Source of the DNA: Aquanectria penicillioides
Taxonomy: Eukaryota > Ascomycota > Sordariomycetes > Hypocreales > Nectriaceae
DNA: 64,000 nucleotides
NCBI GenBank assembly: GCA_003415625.1
Contig: PYIU01000006.1
Coordinates: 868,001 to 932,000, forward strand
Reading direction: 5' to 3'
The position numbers and the translations under genes were made by a program. Under the pieces are notes generated by a model, which ran no database searches, was not told the origin of the DNA, and saw only the letters and a list, made by a program, of their open reading frames with translations. The first letter of the stretch is position 1; every line of letters begins with the position of its first letter. Shown here piece by piece: positions 10,786 through 23,216 of the stretch.

Positions 10786-12258
10786 TTAATCCCACTTCTT
10801 AGCCTCGACACCATCGGGAGGCAGAGTCTCCACGGTTCGATCCTTTACGTCGTTCCAGTCGGTGCTGAGGCTAGTCCCGTTACTTTCGGTGAAACTCTTC
10901 ATCATGGCGCGTTGCTGCTCTGGGGTTGCGTTCTTGAAGAGCTTCTTGAAAAACAGGTTAACATCGCTGCCGTCCTCCTCGTCCTCGTCCGCCCCGAAAG
11001 TGTCCCAATTCTTCGCGCCAGTGCGAGACGATGTGGGATAGGAGATCCCAGCGGGTTTAGCAGACTCATCCGGTTGGGCAGGCTCCTTTCCTTTATCTTC
11101 AGCAGGGGCACTCGCTTTAGCGACTTCTTCGGAGGCTTTCATCGCTTTATTTCGAGCATCCTTTAGGAATTCCAACCTAGGCATCTTGAGTCAGCATCAT
11201 AGTCAAGGATCAGTATACACGCGTACGTACTCAGTTTGTTCTCTTGCGGCCGCATCGTCAGTAGATTCCACATTTGTCTCACTCTTAAGCTGTGACCACT
11301 TTCCAGGGGTCTTCTTCTTCAAGTTGAGCTCCACTTTGTTAGGAGTAACGGTGTGCTTGGAGCCCTCAGTGTCGATCTCAGCCCATAGATCGAGTCTGAA
11401 GGGCTTCTCATCTCCGTTGGGGTAAATGACAGAGTCCAAGATCACAGCGGAAGGAAGGTACTGGACCTGGAGCTTCTCCTTGTTGACACCCTTGGAGAAG
11501 ATGGAGACCGACATATTTGTGTTGGTCTGGAACTCTTGTAGTCGTAGCGGTGCGTCACTGGGGACTGCGGGCTTGGGAGCTGCCTGGGGAGCAGTCGTTG
11601 CTACCACAATAGGTTTCGAAGGTTCAGGCTTCTTCGCAAGATCCGCAAGCTCTTTTTGCTCGGGTTTCAGTCCAGTAGTGAGTTTTCTGGCAGGGTCGTC
11701 TTTGGGGAGCTTGTCCAAGGCGAAGAGAATCTGCATTCGTAGAGTGCTTGCAGTGCGCCACTCCTTTGCTTGGGCAGGACCCTGGGCTCCCAAGGCCATG
11801 GACATGTCGCCTTTGGACGACTTGTTCAATTCATCTGTTTCGGCCTCCTCCTTGGCCTCGCTAAGTGTAACATTGTAGAATCCGTTTTCGTCGGTCCGCT
11901 TCTTGGCCGGGTCTTCTTTCTCGACAGCCGGGAAGCCCTTGATTAGGCGCATCGCGTACACACAGCAGGCATCTGCGTTTGCATACTGGCCGAGTCGGAA
12001 GTAAGCCACAGCACGGCGGTAGTGAGCCTCGACGAGGAGTGGTCGCTTGTTGCGGTCGTAGGCGGTGTGCCAGGCGAGATTCGCGTCGTCGAGGGCTTCT
12101 TGGAATCGGCGAAGGCTTATGAGGGCCTTGGAACGGGCGACGAGCCACAGAGGGTTCGGCGAGACCTTGAGGGCGACTGAGAGCTTGATGACGGCTTCAT
12201 CCCAGTTTCTCGCCTCGGCGGCGGCGAGGCCCTGTTGGGCCTGGGTGATGTGAGACAT
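10786..12258 (-). CDS. SGT1: SGT1 co-chaperone (TPR-CS-SGS)
   Basis: Adaptor of Hsp90 with SCF ubiquitin ligases and kinetochore assembly, in cytosol and nucleus. Exon 1 is 12258-11231 and exon 2 is 11176-10786. The 54-bp intron begins gtacgt, has a tgctgac branch site and ends cctag. The junction restores QTE-LEFLKDARNKAM. The protein is 472 aa. TPR repeats lie at residues 1-115 (motifs NPLWLVARSKALISLRRFQEALDD and AHYRRAVAYFRLGQYANAD). The CS domain is at about 235-325. The SGS domain is at the C-terminus, with KNWDTFGADEDEEDGSDVN and the FFKKLF..TPEQQRAMMKSF signature. All three domains are intact. Its stop lies 3' of a dioxygenase gene on the other strand (convergent). Confidence 0.94.
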
Positions 12259-12806
12259 GATGAATGAGAAGGACTGACGGTGGGTGATCGGGGATTGAGG
12301 GTTGTCGCAAGCACGTTGATGAGCAAGAGGAACCGTGGGTTGGAGAATGAACGTCTTGGGTCGATGTTGTCATAGAAGACGGTGTTGGCTCGAAGAGGAG
12401 CGATGGCTGGTTCTGGAAGCTGTGGTGGGGCGCCGCCAGCTGCCTGGAGGAGAGTGAAGGTGTGATGTGGTGCATGGTGGGGTAGGTAATTACGGTATGA
12501 TGATGGTGAGTGTGCCTGCCTGCTTGCCTGTCTGCCTCCCATGACAGACCCCTCCCTGCCGAAAAATAAAAATAAAATGGGACAAAAATAAGATTAAAAT
12601 GCGCTGTGCTGGGCATATTCAAGCTTCTAGCGAACGAGGCAACTCGAAGAAATATAAATGAGTCACGTATACTCATCAGTTTGTATTAACATTATGAAAA
12701 GGAGTTATCTATTTTGTTTACGCTTCTTTTTTCGCTTTGCATGAATTGCGCAAGTTGCAGCTCACAACAAAAATAAATAAATAAATAAATAGGCTCCCCG
12801 CTCCCT
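12259..12806. other. Intergenic region, SGT1 start to ERG7 end
   Basis: Contains the SGT1 promoter and the ERG7 3' flank, including an AAAT tetranucleotide repeat near 12771-12790. No further gene seen. Confidence 0.5.
12771..12790. repeat. AAAT microsatellite
   Basis: About five tandem copies of a four-base AT-rich unit, just 3' of the ERG7 stop codon. Confidence 0.8.
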
Positions 12807-15237
12807 CTAAGCCAGAGTCTCATCACTGTCAGAGAACGGGTTGATTCCAGCCACCAGCTTCTCATCCGGGAATCTCTTTGCAAACATTCCCAGGGCCTTA
12901 ATAGTAAAAGTGAACTTGTAGTTTGGGTACGAAATCATGCAAGACTTATTGAAAACGCCCTCGATGGCTTCCTGCAGCCACTCTCCGTTCGGCTGCTGTC
13001 GGTCCATGATGAGCTGGATTCCTTGTCGCAAGGGTTCCACATTGGAGTATCCAGCCTCCATGAGGCCGATCAGGGCCCAAGCCGTTTGCACGACAAGCGA
13101 TCCGCTAGGATGCTCAACATATTTCATAGTTTCACAGGCCTGTAGACAGTTAGAAGACAGCCCAATCAAACAATCACTGAAAAATCATACCTTGTAGCTC
13201 TCTGACCAGCCACCGTCAGCACGCTGCTTAGACAAAAGGAAATCGCAGCCACGTCGAGAAACCTCGCTTTCGGAGTACGTTTCACCAATGCTTGCCATGC
13301 TTTCGAGAGCAAACATGGTCGCATAGGTGAAGCAGATGCCCCAGCTTCCGTACCAACTGCCGTCGGGCCGTTGGTTGGTCTTGATCCAGGCAGTCGCCGT
13401 CTTGATGACCTTCTTCACTTCGTCTGCCCGATAGTCTGGCCAGTGCGAGTTGAATAACGACAATGCTGTTACACACGCCGTAGTGCACTCGGGATAGTCA
13501 TACTCAATCATGATACGGCCAAAGACCTCGGCAGCATTGAGCATTTCAAGGTACTCTCCTCCTCTTCGCTTCTCATATGATGACATGCCGCCAGTATCGT
13601 CGTTTTGATAAAGAAGCAAAGTATCAATCGCATCAAAAATCCTCTGGTCCTCGAGGACCTGGGGAAAGCCGCCTACTTTCTGAAGCAGGATGATGGCCTT
13701 CAACGCCTCGGAGATGCAATCGCTCACGCCATAACCTTGATCCTTATTACTGAAAGGCCAACCCCCCTTTCGTGGCTGTCGATAGCACTTCTCTTGAGCC
13801 ACACAATTCTCTCTAATCTGCTGGCGCTCCAAATAGTTGAGTGACTTCATAAGCATGGGTCGCCACTTATCATCATCCTGTAACCCGGCTTCGAACACAG
13901 CCTGGATCAAAAATGCGGTATCCCAACACTGCACGCCATTGGTACCGTTAACAAGCATACCTTCATCTTTGACCCAAAGAAACTCTTCCAGTCGTTCAAT
14001 GTGTCTTTTCACGCTGTAAGCGCCCGGGCCATCTCGAACGTAGCAGACAAGGGTATTCATTGGAGCGTTGACGGGGGCAAGATCGGCGAAATCTGTGTTG
14101 GCATCTTCCATATCAACTAGCTTGCTAACCCAAGCTTCCGCCTTGTTCTTTATGGCATCAGTACGGAGGTAGGGGTTCCAAACATTCGCCAGCGCCCAAT
14201 TGGCCAGGTTCAAGATCCAGCTCTTGGGATGGTAGTTATCGCCGGGCGCAATGCTGTTGCGGTGGCTTGACCACTCAATCTCGGCATGTGGTTGCGTGAA
14301 CAGTTCCTTTCTCAGGCCGCGAATGATCTCCGTTTCTTCGCACTGCCATCGCTTTGAATAGAGGTAGCCAATGGGTAAGAACACCATTCGGATGTGGATC
14401 CACCACCGCCAGGGAGCGAAAGGCACCCAGTCGGGAAGAAGCCAAAGCTCCGGGGGTACGGGGTTGACAATATCCCAATCAGCAACTCCGAGGACTGCCA
14501 TCCAGAATTTGGCCCAGTGAGGTGCGTTGACAGCTCCTCCAAGCTTGTGCAAGGTCCCTCGAGCCTTGACCATGATGGGATCCTCTGGGTCTACTCCAAT
14601 GAGCCGGAGAACCATGTAGTTCAAGGTCGTGCCAAAGACGGTGCTCTCGCCCTCAATGTGCAGTCCCCAACCTCCATCTTCAGGATGCGCCCGCGCATCA
14701 AGGTAGTTTTTTATCGCAATCGCATATGCTTCGGGGATCGGTGTCTTGGTGGCATACCAGGCGCAGACGACGCATGGGAGGAGGAACATGGGACCGCCGT
14801 ACTCGCAACCCCAGTGTCCGCTGGGCAATTGGAGTTTTTCGAAGAATTCGAGGCCATTCCTGGCAGCGTCGAGGGGGCTCTCGGGGTTTGGGAGAATCGG
14901 GAGGTCCTATGCACAACAGAGAGTTAGATACTAATGCTCCATCGTCTCGTGGCCGCTCAAGGAAACGAGGGGTGCTCACCAAGGGTAGATTCAGGTACCA
15001 TTTCTCAGCATAGCTCTGAGGCCATTCCTTGGCAGCTTCGTCGTCGGCCAGATAGTGCCAGGTGTGGCGACTGTCGTCATCCTTGAGTCTCCATCTCGTG
15101 CTGTCCGTCTTCCCCTCGATGCGTGGCTGTTTGGGAAGCGCCTGGCCGTTGCTGGAGGTCTCGCCCTTGGCCGAGTCGTCTGCAGGGCGCTTACGGGACG
15201 TCGCTGCGCTGACGTCAAGTGCTGTTGTGGTTACCAT
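12807..15237 (-). CDS. ERG7: Lanosterol synthase (oxidosqualene cyclase)
   Basis: Cyclises 2,3-oxidosqualene to lanosterol in the ER/lipid droplets, the first cyclic step of ergosterol synthesis. Three exons: 15237-14980, 14906-13191, 13139-12807. The introns are 73 bp (gtgagc, ctaac, catag) and 51 bp (gtatga, ctaac, ctacag). All junctions are in phase 0 and give 768 aa. The catalytic acid motif is VSDCISEA with Asp near residue 482, equivalent to the DCTAE motif. QW-type repeats are visible (DGGWGLH, KGGWPFS, DGSWYGSWG, DGGWSESYK, NGEWLQEA). The N-terminus has a basic, low-complexity leader of about 45 residues. Some fungi have paralogous cyclases for triterpenoid antibiotics. No tailoring genes lie nearby, so the sterol role is preferred. 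Confidence 0.94.
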
Positions 15238-15878
15238 TTTTGTCGTCTGCGTCGTATCTGGCGGCTCAGTGTGCCTGAAGTCCCCTGGCCGTGTGTCACT
15301 GACTGACTCGAGGGAGAATGGGAGGACGAAGCGCAATTGAAGAGGCGGTGGGGGGATTGATTGATTGATTAATCATGTCCACATGCACCCACGACGCGCC
15401 TACGATCTCTGCATTCTTTTCTACCTACCTATGTACAGTGGAAAGCCGTTTGGGCTTGCGGCCCCGGTCCACTTTGCTCCGCGGGCACCGAACTCACCAA
15501 GCACTAGCGGTCTAAAAGACCCTGTCACCCGCCCTTATGGTACCTTAGGTAGGTAGGTAGGTATCAACCTGCGCGTATCGGCGGCATGCCCCGCTCCCTG
15601 TCTCCTGCCACATCGCATCGCTAATAAACAAGAAAATGTGTTGGGGATTGTGAAACCCGCGCTGCACCTGCCGCATTTTGACATGTGATTGTGGTTTGCC
15701 TGAGGTACTCGCGTAACTAACCAGACAATATGGCCAGGCCTGGCTGCTGAGCCTGGTTTTGGATTCTCAATTGTCTAGACGTTGCTCACCTCTGTCAAAT
15801 TCCACTGGTAATTCGTTTGTAATTGTCCAACACTGTGGTGTGGTGACTTTGCAGCTGTTTATTGCCCTGTTTTGCCCA
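15238..15878. other. Divergent promoter region, ERG7 and SPO11
   Basis: Head-to-head intergenic region with an AGGT tetranucleotide repeat. No gene recognised. Confidence 0.5.
15547..15562. repeat. AGGT tetranucleotide repeat
   Basis: Four perfect tandem copies of AGGT in the ERG7/SPO11 intergenic region. Confidence 0.8.
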
Positions 15879-17484
15879 ATGCCTAATGCAACACAGGGGC
15901 TTGTCCCGCAGTTGGCCACCTCGGATTTACAACATGCAAGCCAGCCTGACACCCGAACACAAGAAACCGCATACGACGGTTCTAATACGAATACGATGGG
16001 CGACAACAAGCCCGAAGAGTCCGTCGGATCCGTCGTCTCCCGCATTGAATCCATAATGGAAACATTAGTGGATTCTCTGGCTGCACGTCGGGAGCTGTCA
16101 ATTACATTGTCCCGCAGAGGTCACCGCCATGCATCTGCCACGCCTCGTGCCGAGCGCATCCACTTCCCTGGTCGGACTGTGCACGAAGCACGCAAGTTTG
16201 GTGCGTGTTTCGCTCGAGCTCACACCTCGCTCCCGTCTAACTCATGAGCCAGCCAGAATTCTTCTCATTCTTCAGCTTTCACACGATGCTCTAGTTTCAG
16301 ATACCATCCTGACCAAGCGGTGTGTCTTGTCTCGGTTGCCGTAGTGGTTGTGCGAATAGCGTCAGGCTAATAGTAATTGCTGGCTGCAGCCACATATTTT
16401 ACCAGCATCAAGACCTCTTCGACAAGCAAAATCAAGTGGACGATCTCGTTGATGACATTGCATTCACCTTTCGTGTCACACGGGGAGACTTGAACATTGT
16501 GTGTTTATCAGTGAGCGCTGTGCCGATGTTCACTAATAACAACAGGTGGCTGCTTCCAAGGCTCTCATTGCAGGCTCACTGTTAATCCACCTTAAAGACG
16601 GCAGCCACCTCGACCTAGCCGCAGGGGAAGTGGTGAGTAAATAATCAGGATTTCCTCTAACAACGCGTCTAACCGAAACAGGGCATCCCAATCCCAATCA
16701 CCAAATCTATCTCGAAAATCAGCATTGATGCCCTGAGATGGGTTTTAGTTATTGAGAAGGATGTTAGCCGAGATTAGTTCTGCTTCTTTCAAGTTGATGC
16801 TGACAACTCCAGGCTATCTTTAGATCGTTGTGCTCCTCTCAATTTTGGAGGACCGCTTCCTGCGGACCTGGGGTGATCCTCACAGTAAGCCCACGTGGTC
16901 GTCACCAGTGCCCCAAATTTAACAACCAGGACTAGGCAAAAGGATATCCGGACTTGATCACTCGGTCTTTCTTAAACCTCATATATACTATGAGCCCGCA
17001 GTTGCCAATCTTGGGCTTAGTAGACTTTGATCCTGACGGCATTAATATTTTCAAGTGCTATCGCTACGGCTCTCAGAAACTAGCTTATGATTCCAATTCT
17101 CGGATACCCAGTATGAGGTGGCTGGGCATCAAGTCAGGCCAATTGATGGTCAGTCGCCAGCCAGAATTGGATTGTCAAAATCTTGAGGGAATATTCGACC
17201 CAGATAGTCAGGGTTCAGTGATGGCACACAGAACATCAAGAACGAGCATCTCATCAATCGCGTGCCAAGACCCCATAACTTATCTCTCTCCTAGGGATCA
17301 CCGAGCCGCCCAATCAGCTCTGAATGCATTACTTAGTTTACCTAGCGACGTGCAGACGCAAGAGATCATGAGAGAGCTTCAAGTTATGCTCAAACTTGGG
17401 GTAAAAGCTGAAATCGAGTGGCTTGACGAGTCAGGTAATTTGCATCAATGGCTAGACGAAGAAATGAGTCTTGCTCTTTTGTGA
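15879..17484 (+). CDS. SPO11: Spo11 meiotic DNA double-strand-break transesterase
   Basis: TopoVI-A-like protein that makes the programmed DNA breaks starting meiotic recombination. Seven exons: 15879-16200, 16253-16319, 16390-16498, 16546-16632, 16682-16762, 16813-16884, 16936-17484. Introns are 47-70 bp. The spliced frame is open for 428 aa. The junctions rebuild family motifs: HEARKF-ARILLILQLSHDAL, then TKR-HIFYQHQDLF with catalytic Tyr134, then LNI-VAASKALIAGS. The Toprim acid is Glu220 in VLVIEKD, followed by AIFRSL and AKGYPDLITRSFL, and Asp276/278/280 in VDFDPDG. Intron 5 uses a weak donor (gttagc); the others are normal. A second in-frame ATG at 15996 would give 389 aa; the first ATG is used here. 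The gene looks intact, implying retained sexual capacity. Confidence 0.9.
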
Positions 17485-17660
17485 GATCACGAATAGCTTG
17501 TTGAACGGATGGGATGATGATGCAACTTCGAGTCTTGCGCTACCCTGCACTTCTGCCCCACACGTACCGTGCGAAAAGTGCGGGGTATTTACCCACACAG
17601 TCCCCTCATCTTCATAAAAATTTGTATCCTCTTCATCCAAACATCAATAAATCCATCAAA

Positions 17661-18331
17661 ATGGCTCCCAAACTCACAGAAGACGAGATCGATGATCTCA
17701 TTTACTTTTCCCGAGCCGGTGAGAAGGATGACTTAATCGAGACTCTCAAGAGCCTGGCTGAGAGGGAGAACACGACCCCGGCCGAGATTGTCGCAGCCGC
17801 CCAGGATGATCGCAAGTCCACATGCCTGCACATGGCAACTGGAAACGGCCATTTAGGTGCGTCAACAACCCACGCATGCAAGTCCCATCTGAGGACACTG
17901 CAGGGGACTCTTGAACCTGGAAGCTCAAGTGCGAGATGACACTGACGGATGTTGCAGAGGTTGTACGGGAGCTCGTTCAGTACTTCGAGTCACGACCAAA
18001 GGAGGAGAAGCAAGCCTTTTTGGACGAGGGTAATGAGCATGGCAACACTGGCCTTCACTGGGCTGCCCTCGGCGGTCATCTTGACACTGTGAAATTCCTT
18101 ATGGAACAAGGAGCTTCGCCTGCGTTGGCGAACGAGCAAAACTACGTTCCCTTGGATCTGGCCTACTTCAACAACCACAATGAGGTTGCCCAGTTCTTCC
18201 TCAAGACTGCCGAGAAGCTTGAGACCAAGAACGAAGAGAGCGGACTCAACGCTGCTGTTGAGTCCGTTGAGATTGATGGTGGTGATGAGGAGAAGGCCGA
18301 TGAGAAGAAAGACGACGAGGCATCCGCATGA
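17661..18331 (+). CDS. Ankyrin-repeat protein, Yar1-like
   Basis: Small ankyrin protein resembling yeast Yar1, the chaperone of ribosomal protein Rps3; that role is inferred from size and domain layout. Exon 1 is 17661-17856, exon 2 is 17958-18331. The 101-bp intron starts gtgcgt and ends ttgcag; the junction reads NGHL-EVVRELVQYF. The protein is 189 aa, close to Yar1 (200 aa). Ankyrin repeats include TCLHMATGNGHL, then GNTGLHWAALGGHLDTVKFL and VPLDLAYFNNHNEVAQFFL. The C-terminal 45 residues are strongly acidic and Lys-rich (DGGDEEKADEKKDDEASA), as in Yar1. The start codon follows an AT-rich leader with sequence atcaaaatgg. Confidence 0.85.
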
Positions 18332-19484
18332 GCCAATTCGGGTTTGACATCTGCCAGAACGCGAAATGAACTATCCATGGAGAAGGGCGATGGCCACAAT
18401 TTCAACGGCAATACGGAAATGCGAAATGAAACGAGCGAGAGGCGGTGGACACCGAAAGTAGTCTTGCCTTGTGGACGACGAGAGTTATGACTGATACTAG
18501 ATGCTGGGATGGACAGGCGCAACGGAGGATAAAATGGGGGAATATTCTGGCCAGGGAATTTTCTAAGAGCTAGAGTATCTATGAGCTTGATATTTTTTCA
18601 AGTAGCTGAGTAAGCGGTGCGGAAGATATGGTGGCTCTCATATACTGAATACAGTCACCAGTGGTTCGCTCCCGCTTTTGTTTGGGCTAGTGTTGAATGC
18701 CTTGCTTGATGAAAACTGGCCGTGTGACTGGGATACAGTCACCATATAATGCGACCGAAATCATCCAATCATGCATATATTGGCTTGCCTTTTTGCCTGA
18801 ATGAGATTTCCTTCCTTTATGCAAGGTGAAAGACCTTCCAACTGGTTTCCTCTCGCTTGGTTTTCTCAGTATGAATTTGCAACTCCTTCTCACCGAGTAG
18901 GAAATCTAGCATTCGCCATCCTTCCCTATCGACCTTTTCAACCCTCACTCTCCGGTCCGATAAGAACCTTGAGGAAACGGCGACTCAAGACGCAATTTTC
19001 TCTCTGAAAGGGGGAGTTTCTCATCTTGAGGGAAAAAATGCAATGCTGAGCAAAATCTGAGAGTATTTTTCTAGATAGATTGGTCACTGCAGCCGATGGA
19101 TGCCGGGATCGTCGAGATGTTTCCAACATGCGTGAGAGCATTCTCGCTCATCGAAAACGAATTGATTGACATTTACTAGATTGGAAAGCAACGGAGAGCT
19201 CATCTCAAGGCTACCCAATCCGACAGAAGCCCAAAAATCGCCGGATTGCTTCAAATTTAGTGAGGTAATATCGGTATTCAAGCTCTTATTTGGAAGAGAA
19301 AGGTGAAAGGGGGATGGAATTTTGATATAAACATTTCTCTCACATCTATGTTGAATGAAAGAAGCCGAATCTCATAGCTACCTTAGAAGAGGCATAATCA
19401 ACGATATTCTTGTGTTGTAGGCATACCTTGGCCTGTTCATCTTCTCCAAGTGTGATTAGAGCACGTTTATCGTTAATAAGTCTC
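18332..19484. other. AT-richer intergenic region
   Basis: No coding region can be supported. It separates the Yar1-like gene from the transporter pseudogene and begins the sparser 18-28 kb stretch. Confidence 0.5.
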
Positions 19485-21166
19485 CTAAGCATTCGCTTCC
19501 TTAGTGTACTTCTCGATATGCTGGAACTCGCCCCGTGCCTTAGCCATTCCCAATGCAGCCGCTGATCGTTCTTCATCAAACAGGACCACGATTTCCTCGA
19601 GCGTGGGTCCTTTTGTTTCCACAAAGAAGAAGTAGATAACCAGACACTCAATCACGAGGTCGTTTGAATTAGCACTAAATCAACAAGTATGAACCAGTAG
19701 GTACATATATGTTCGAATACCACAAAACAATGCATGCGATGTAAAACTTCCATCCCAGAGCATCAAGGCCAAGAGGATTCACGTATTGATTGAAAATACC
19801 CGCAATCGTGGTACCATAAAAGCACACCACAAGACCCTTAGCCCTGATGTTAAAGGGCAGGATTTCCAGAATATCTCCCAGTTAGCCCCGGCTAGGCCAG
19901 TCCGGCCATGATGAAGAATAAGAAAATCATCGTGATGACAGCTTTTCCGGCTGTCTGGGACCCAGTGTTGCTGTATACGGCGCTACAAGCGGTCCAGGAA
20001 CTAAAGGTTAGTAGCATACCCACAGCAGAGCTGAGGAACAGCAGGCGACGTCCAGCGCGGTCGACAAGGAAAACTGATCCCAAGGACACAGCCCAGCACC
20101 AAATGGTAAGTCCACGGTTGATGTAAGCCCGTGTCATTGAGCTAAGAATTGGTTCAAAATCAAGATTGATGAACCATGATAAAAAAAAATATAGAAGAAA
20201 AGAAACAATAGAATTGGAATGATTTTGATCAACAACATACTCTTTTATGCCGATTGTTTCCAAAACCGCAGCCTACTATTGAAATATTAGTTCAGACACA
20301 GTCCTGCGTAATTCAGAAGATATATGTAGTATGAAACAAAGCCAGTGCCACTGCATTGAGATAAGAAAGCAGTAGCGATGATCAGACCACATCTTCTCCT
20401 GTTACCTTTGGCTCTGAAAAGTTCTTTCCAACCATTCGAACTGGCCATTTCCTGGTCCGTTCGAAGCGTGTTTGATATCTCGGCAAACTCCCACTGTACA
20501 AAGTCATCTTCTGTTCCATTTCTGTGGTACTTGACTAGGATTTCTCACGCTTGCTCATGCTTTTCCTTGCTAATGAGCCATCTTGGGCTTTTTGGAAGTA
20601 ACCGAACGAGTATCAACTGAAGTACTAGGCATAAGGCATTAAAGGCCAGTCAGTAGCCGCCATTAGATGTTTCTAGTCATGTAGCATTAGAGATATTGGA
20701 ACCTGCTCCCATGATTAAACGACCGAGAAGGTAAACTACGTCTCGGTTGTGGCCTGGAGCTCGTGGCGTGAAGATTTGTAGAATTGCTCCGGCGACAACA
20801 AGAATGCAGCCGACAGGGGTGCCCATCTTGCGCCCAATTCCATCAGCGATAATACGAGCCAGCACCAGGAGAGCCAGGGCGCCGCATCCAGGGGTAGCAC
20901 TGAAAAGGCCAAGATGGTTCCCTTTCGGATGATCAAAGTCTGTGATATTAGACAAAGCAATCCAACTCTAAATTGAAATTCGTGGCTAGGAACTTGCAGT
21001 TTTGCCATGTGTCCATTGTCTGGAGACCATTGAGAAGATTTCCATCATACCCAAGAGTAGAAGAGCAGAGAAATAAGATAATGGTCATCAAGTACAACTT
21101 TTTGAGTTCTTTTTGCTTATACCAAGGCAATGGAGTGCTACTTGGTGTCTGGTGAACCTCATCCAT
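19485..21166 (-). pseudogene. Decayed MFS sugar transporter (lactose permease-like)
   Basis: Remnant of a 12-helix sugar porter. Exon 1 (21166-20998) joins exon 2 (from 20939) through a 58-bp GC-AG intron (donor gcaagt), giving QNYFDHPKGNHLGLFSA. The frame then runs through helices 1-3 to IMGAGSNISNAT and meets a stop near 20670. The family's helix 4-5 segment is missing. Matching sequence resumes out of context with further stops at GGY*LAFNAL and EQA*EILVKYH. A donor after SGTGFVSYY has lost its GT. Later pieces are recognisable: TIGIKD-SMTRAYIN, VDRAGRRLLFL, a frameshift before ILEILPFNIRAKGL, then NPLGLDALGWKFYI and FFVETKGPTLEEIVVLFDEE, ending at 19485. Several lesions are G-to-A or C-to-T changes. 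The gene cannot make a working transporter. Confidence 0.85.
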
Positions 21167-23216
21167 GTTCAAGAGAAAATTGAAACTTTGGGCCCCAAGT
21201 AAGAAAAAAACAGATTGAAGCCGCCTCTACGCTCTACAAATGATGTATAAGACAAAAGTTTTCTTTTCAGAAGTGGCAAAGATCTTCTTTTGCTATTTAT
21301 ATTATAATGACTTCTGAAAAGAGCTTTATAACCCCTCCTTCATTACATCAAGGGTCGTTGGCTCAGGCCAGGCCGACAACGGTCACTTCCCCTAGTTCAG
21401 TGTTGCACCTGGGGTATTCGTCCTCACAATCCGTTCCCCACATACCCCCAGGATATGGATAAATACCCCGCGTTTCTTAGCCTTACAATAAATAGGCTAT
21501 ATCATTGGAAGATGCTAAGTCATGCTATGCTGCAGCTCCAAGGCACAGGGCCAGTAGTTCATGCAACAAAAGCCCGAAGATTCTGCGAAGACGATCTTAT
21601 AATAGTGAAAAAGGTTTAGCAATTATTACTTTCTAGGAAGATGATGGAGAAGTGTTCGCGTCTGATCACAGCGATTGGCTGTCCCTTGGGACAAAGGATG
21701 CTGTTTTCGTATCCTAGCGTCCAACAGACCCCTGAATTGGGAAAACAGGCCATGTTAGACTTTGCATATAATCAACTATAGACCGTGGGAAACTTCTGAA
21801 GAACTCAGTTCATTCAGTGTAGCCCAATATTTGATAAACCAACTTGATGTCATGGACAACCCTCATGAGACAATCCTGCACTGGGGAGGTTATGATTCAT
21901 GTCTGGGCAGCCTACGGACATGAACAAAGACAACTATGAACCATAGTAGATTGAGGGAAAAAGATATCAAATGATTCTGAATTCGAGAACATCTACCAAA
22001 GATTTCGTATTTGATTCAGGCTCAGCATGATGGCTGGGTCGAGCAGCGTACCCCAGGTCTCCACAAGCCCCAGAAAAAGCACGCCAGTGATAAATCCGAC
22101 GCTCCCCGTTAGCCTGTACTTCCATTTACTCCTCTTCTATGCCGCGAAGCCCTAAAAGAAGTGCCAAGGAACACGACTGCTGGAATAATGTGGGGAGAAT
22201 TTGAGGGGGAACAGTGGATAATGACATCCCATGATCCAGGAATCGTTGTTCCACTATGCATGCTGATAGTCCAGGATTGGCAAATTTATCGTCCATAGCA
22301 ACGAGGAACGTGACTGGATCTGTGGCGTGGTTTTCTCTTCAACTTTGTGGCACCAGGCTTGCGGGGCCGAACCCCAGAATTAAAGGCCGTGACCCACGGT
22401 GTGTGAAGCAAGTGATTACGCGCTCCTATCATAGATTCGTGCCAAGGTTGATGAGTGTCAACTCTATACAAATCTTTGGTTTGTGGCTGCCCTGAGAACA
22501 TTCAATCGAAGTTTCTGAATGGAATCTTGTTTCATATTCGCGAATGTCGCGGATCCTCCATTTATATCACAAACGAGCAACAACATGCCAAGATCATTGA
22601 AACCTCAACTCGCACCCTTCCAAGGATATCGATGAGTGAAAGTGGACCAACTCCCGCACAAGGCTGGTTGACCACCTCATGAAGGATGCATAATGGTTAA
22701 ATGGCGGATAATTTGCTGGGTATAAAAGTGGCGGAAACCAGCTTCGGGGAGTGTCGCTCAAAGCAGGAAATTTGAGGCCCCACCACACTCACCCCAAACC
22801 CCACGAGGCCACTCCCCGCATCCTCCTGCATCGATGACGAAGCTCCTGTCATACTGACAGGAAACAGAAGATGTTGACTGTCGGTTGTTAATTATCAAGA
22901 ACATGCTGTAACATATGGATGGGATATAGTTAAAGTAGCCGGGGTTTGAGGATGGGAAACACAATCACTAGGCACTCACAGCGCTACTTTCTATTTCCAG
23001 CAATTTTCGTGGGTCTTCCTCCAGCGTTAGTGAGATATCCAATGGGTAGAGAATGCTAGCATTTCGCTAGAGCCTAAGTGACTTTAATCTTATTTCAATA
23101 TATGCACATTCATGTTGCAAGGTGGTTGAATTAATGATCAAAGGCAGAGTAGTAATCGGAGAAATGATTCTGTGTTGTTTCTATATGTGGAATCTCTATT
23201 AAATCTATTTCGCAAT
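21167..23216. other. AT-rich gene-free region
   Basis: About 2 kb with no supported gene. Frames are short and interrupted. A TATA-like motif at about 22720-22727 (+) has no recognisable gene behind it. This may be degenerate repeat or pseudogene sequence, but no family was identified. Confidence 0.5.

Noticed and set aside
12807..15237. Triterpenoid (secondary metabolite) cyclase cluster
   Set aside because: No cytochrome P450, acyltransferase or dehydrogenase genes are nearby; a housekeeping lanosterol synthase fits better.
22710..22740. TATA-like box pointing right near 22.7 kb
   Set aside because: No gene of matching orientation follows; the next gene is on the minus strand with its own promoter.
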